Shown one piece after another: positions 5,408 through 6,571 of a stretch of 6,571 nucleotides of DNA. The translations under genes were made by a program, and so were the position numbers. Source of the stretch: Promethearchaeota archaeon (GTDB lineage: Archaea > Asgardarchaeota > Lokiarchaeia > Sigynarchaeales > MK-D1); the NCBI GenBank assembly GCA_016839385.1, contig JAEOUK010000326.1, forward strand, positions 1-6,571. Reading direction: 5' to 3'. Numbering within the stretch: position 1 is the stretch's first letter; every line of letters begins with the position of its first letter. The notes under the pieces were generated by a model. It ran no database searches. It saw only the letters and a program-made list of their open reading frames with translations, and was not told where the DNA came from.

Positions 5408-6571
5408 AAATAAGGGATTGACGCATTTTATGTAATGAATCCGAAATATAGATTTTATATGAGTCGGGATTTTCAATTCTCAAATATTGATTGCCTAAAT
5501 TGGCGAGATCTTGTACCATATTGTCTCTGGCTTGTTTCCATGTAAGTTTATTATACATTCGTTTTCCATCTTTGAATAAGATCTTTAACATGGGTTCAAT
5601 CTTTGTGAATGATTTGTTCGATAAGGATGTTGATTCATCTAATGAGTAGGGATTATAGCATATCTGCGGGAATTGAAGGTTACCATCCTTTAGCTGTGCA
5701 TCTAATTCCATAATATCCATTTTCATGAGAAATTTACCATTTTTACTCACGTAACATCGAAACAACTCTTTATTGCCAGGAATATTTGTTTTTAAAGGGT
5801 CTCCTGACAATTTAATCCTAGGTTCCTTATATTCAGCTAATTTATAGACTCCTCCTAAAGCGGGATCATCAAAACAAGTGACCAGTTTAGTTCCAATTCC
5901 CCAAATATCGGCTTTTCCTCCGCGTTTCTTAAATTTCTTAATATAATATTCATCTACATCATTAGAAATCACTATTTTTGTAGACTGTAATCCGGCATCA
6001 TCCAACATTTTCCGAGCTTTCTTACTCAGTTCTATCATATTGCCTGAATCTAAACGGATACCAACAAGGTTCTCTCCTTTCTTTTGTAACTCTTTACCTA
6101 TTTTTATCGCATTTGGAACTCCAGAACTCAATGTGTCGTAGGTATCAACTAATAAAATAGATGAATTTGGATAGATTTCTGAATATCTTTTAAATGCTTC
6201 ATATTCCGATTGAAAACTCATTATCCAGCTATGAGCTTGAGTCCCTGCGGCTTTCAGTTCTTCTCCTAAATATTTCGCAGCTAAAACATTAGATGTTCCA
6301 ATACATCCTCCAACCATACTTGCATATGTTGCTACTAAACTTCCATTAAAACCTTGAGCCCTTCTTGCACCGAATTCTAAAATTGGTTGTTTATCACTAG
6401 ATAACCACATTCTATTCGCTTTGGTTGCGCATAATGTCGGAAAATTCAATGAATTCAATAGTAAAGTTTCAATAAGCTGACATTGAATTAATGGACCGCT
6501 GATTTCGAGAATCGGTTCATTTGCAAATGCTATTCTTCCTTCTGTAAATCCTTTGACAACCAATTTATTAT
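5391..6571 (-). CDS. pncB: Nicotinate phosphoribosyltransferase, N-terminal part outside window
   Basis: This enzyme makes nicotinate mononucleotide from nicotinate and PRPP, with ATP use in most family members, in the Preiss-Handler route to NAD; it is cytosolic. The frame is open to the right edge, so the true start lies outside and roughly 90 residues are probably missing. Counting from the TTG codon at 6563, visible motifs are FANEPILEISGPL (13-25), EFGARRAQG (63-71), GTQAHSW (107-113, with the histidine likely to be the phosphorylated one), LLVDTYDTLSSGVPNAI (137-153), GIRLDSG (168-174), ISNDVDE (199-205) and WGIGTKLVT (221-229). These line the PRPP and nicotinate sites and are all intact. 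The C-terminal domain ends normally with a short basic tail and a TGA stop. It converges on the membrane-protein gene with a 10-bp gap; no functional link to the neighbours is evident. Nicotinamide phosphoribosyltransferase is less likely given the GTQAHSW and EFGARRAQG forms. Confidence 0.93.
   Translation of the reverse strand, partial: NKLVVKGFTEGRIAFANEPILEISGPLIQCQLIETLLLNSLNFPTLCATKANRMWLSSDKQPILEFGARRAQGFNGSLVATYASMVGGCIGTSNVLAAKYLGEELKAAGTQAHSWIMSFQSEYEAFKRYSEIYPNSSILLVDTYDTLSSGVPNAIKIGKELQKKGENLVGIRLDSGNMIELSKKARKMLDDAGLQSTKIVISNDVDEYYIKKFKKRGGKADIWGIGTKLVTCFDDPALGGVYKLAEYKEPRIKLSGDPLKTNIPGNKELFRCYVSKNGKFLMKMDIMELDAQLKDGNLQFPQICYNPYSLDESTSLSNKSFTKIEPMLKILFKDGKRMYNKLTWKQARDNMVQDLANLGNQYLRIENPDSYKIYISDSLHKMRQSLISKYKK

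Noticed and set aside
5285..5476. Minus-strand open frame of 63 codons across the convergent junction
   Set aside because: Its Phe/Leu-rich sequence comes from reading the A-rich end of the membrane-protein gene backwards, and it overlaps the end of pncB in another frame.

Overview
The window is AT-rich (about one third G+C by eye) and densely coded. It holds six protein genes, two of them cut by the window edges. I see no RNA gene, CRISPR array or mobile element. An archaeon is the best guess. The promoters look like BRE/TATA boxes about 25 bp ahead of short leaders, 3' ends are marked by T-runs rather than GC hairpins, and one small protein appears to join a longin-like domain to a winged helix. 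That last feature suggests an Asgard-type (for example Lokiarchaeia-like) genome. The taxonomic call is an inference, because no rRNA or other diagnostic marker is present.

Left block (1-2509, minus strand): a tightly coupled three-gene operon of the 2-hydroxyacyl-CoA dehydratase activase superfamily. The order of transcription is a DUF2229/COG3580-type protein, a COG3581-type 'CoA protein activase', and a BadF/BadG/HgdC-type ASKHA ATPase that runs off the left edge. The junctions are a one-base TAG/GTG overlap and an ATGA overlap, so the three products are probably made together. The expected role is ATP-driven low-potential electron transfer between iron-sulfur proteins; the final substrate cannot be read from the sequence. 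A TATA-like promoter lies at 2569-2576.

Middle block (2714-4175, minus strand): a two-gene operon. A ParA/MinD/Mrp-type deviant-Walker ATPase is followed, one base after its stop codon, by the longin-like plus winged-helix protein. The pairing suggests a nucleotide-driven switch with a dedicated partner.

Right block: a 190-bp divergent promoter region (4176-4366) separates the ATPase operon from a plus-strand gene (4367-5380) for an unrecognised membrane protein with seven predicted membrane spans. Its N terminus is predicted outside and its basic C-terminal tail inside. It ends 10 bp from the convergent nicotinate phosphoribosyltransferase gene (5391 to the right edge, minus strand), a Preiss-Handler NAD enzyme whose N-terminal part lies outside the window. 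T-runs on both strands at the convergent junction probably stop both transcripts.

The most interesting part is the ATPase / longin-winged-helix / divergent seven-span group, which may be an undescribed membrane-linked switch. The compact ATP-dependent redox operon of unknown substrate comes second.
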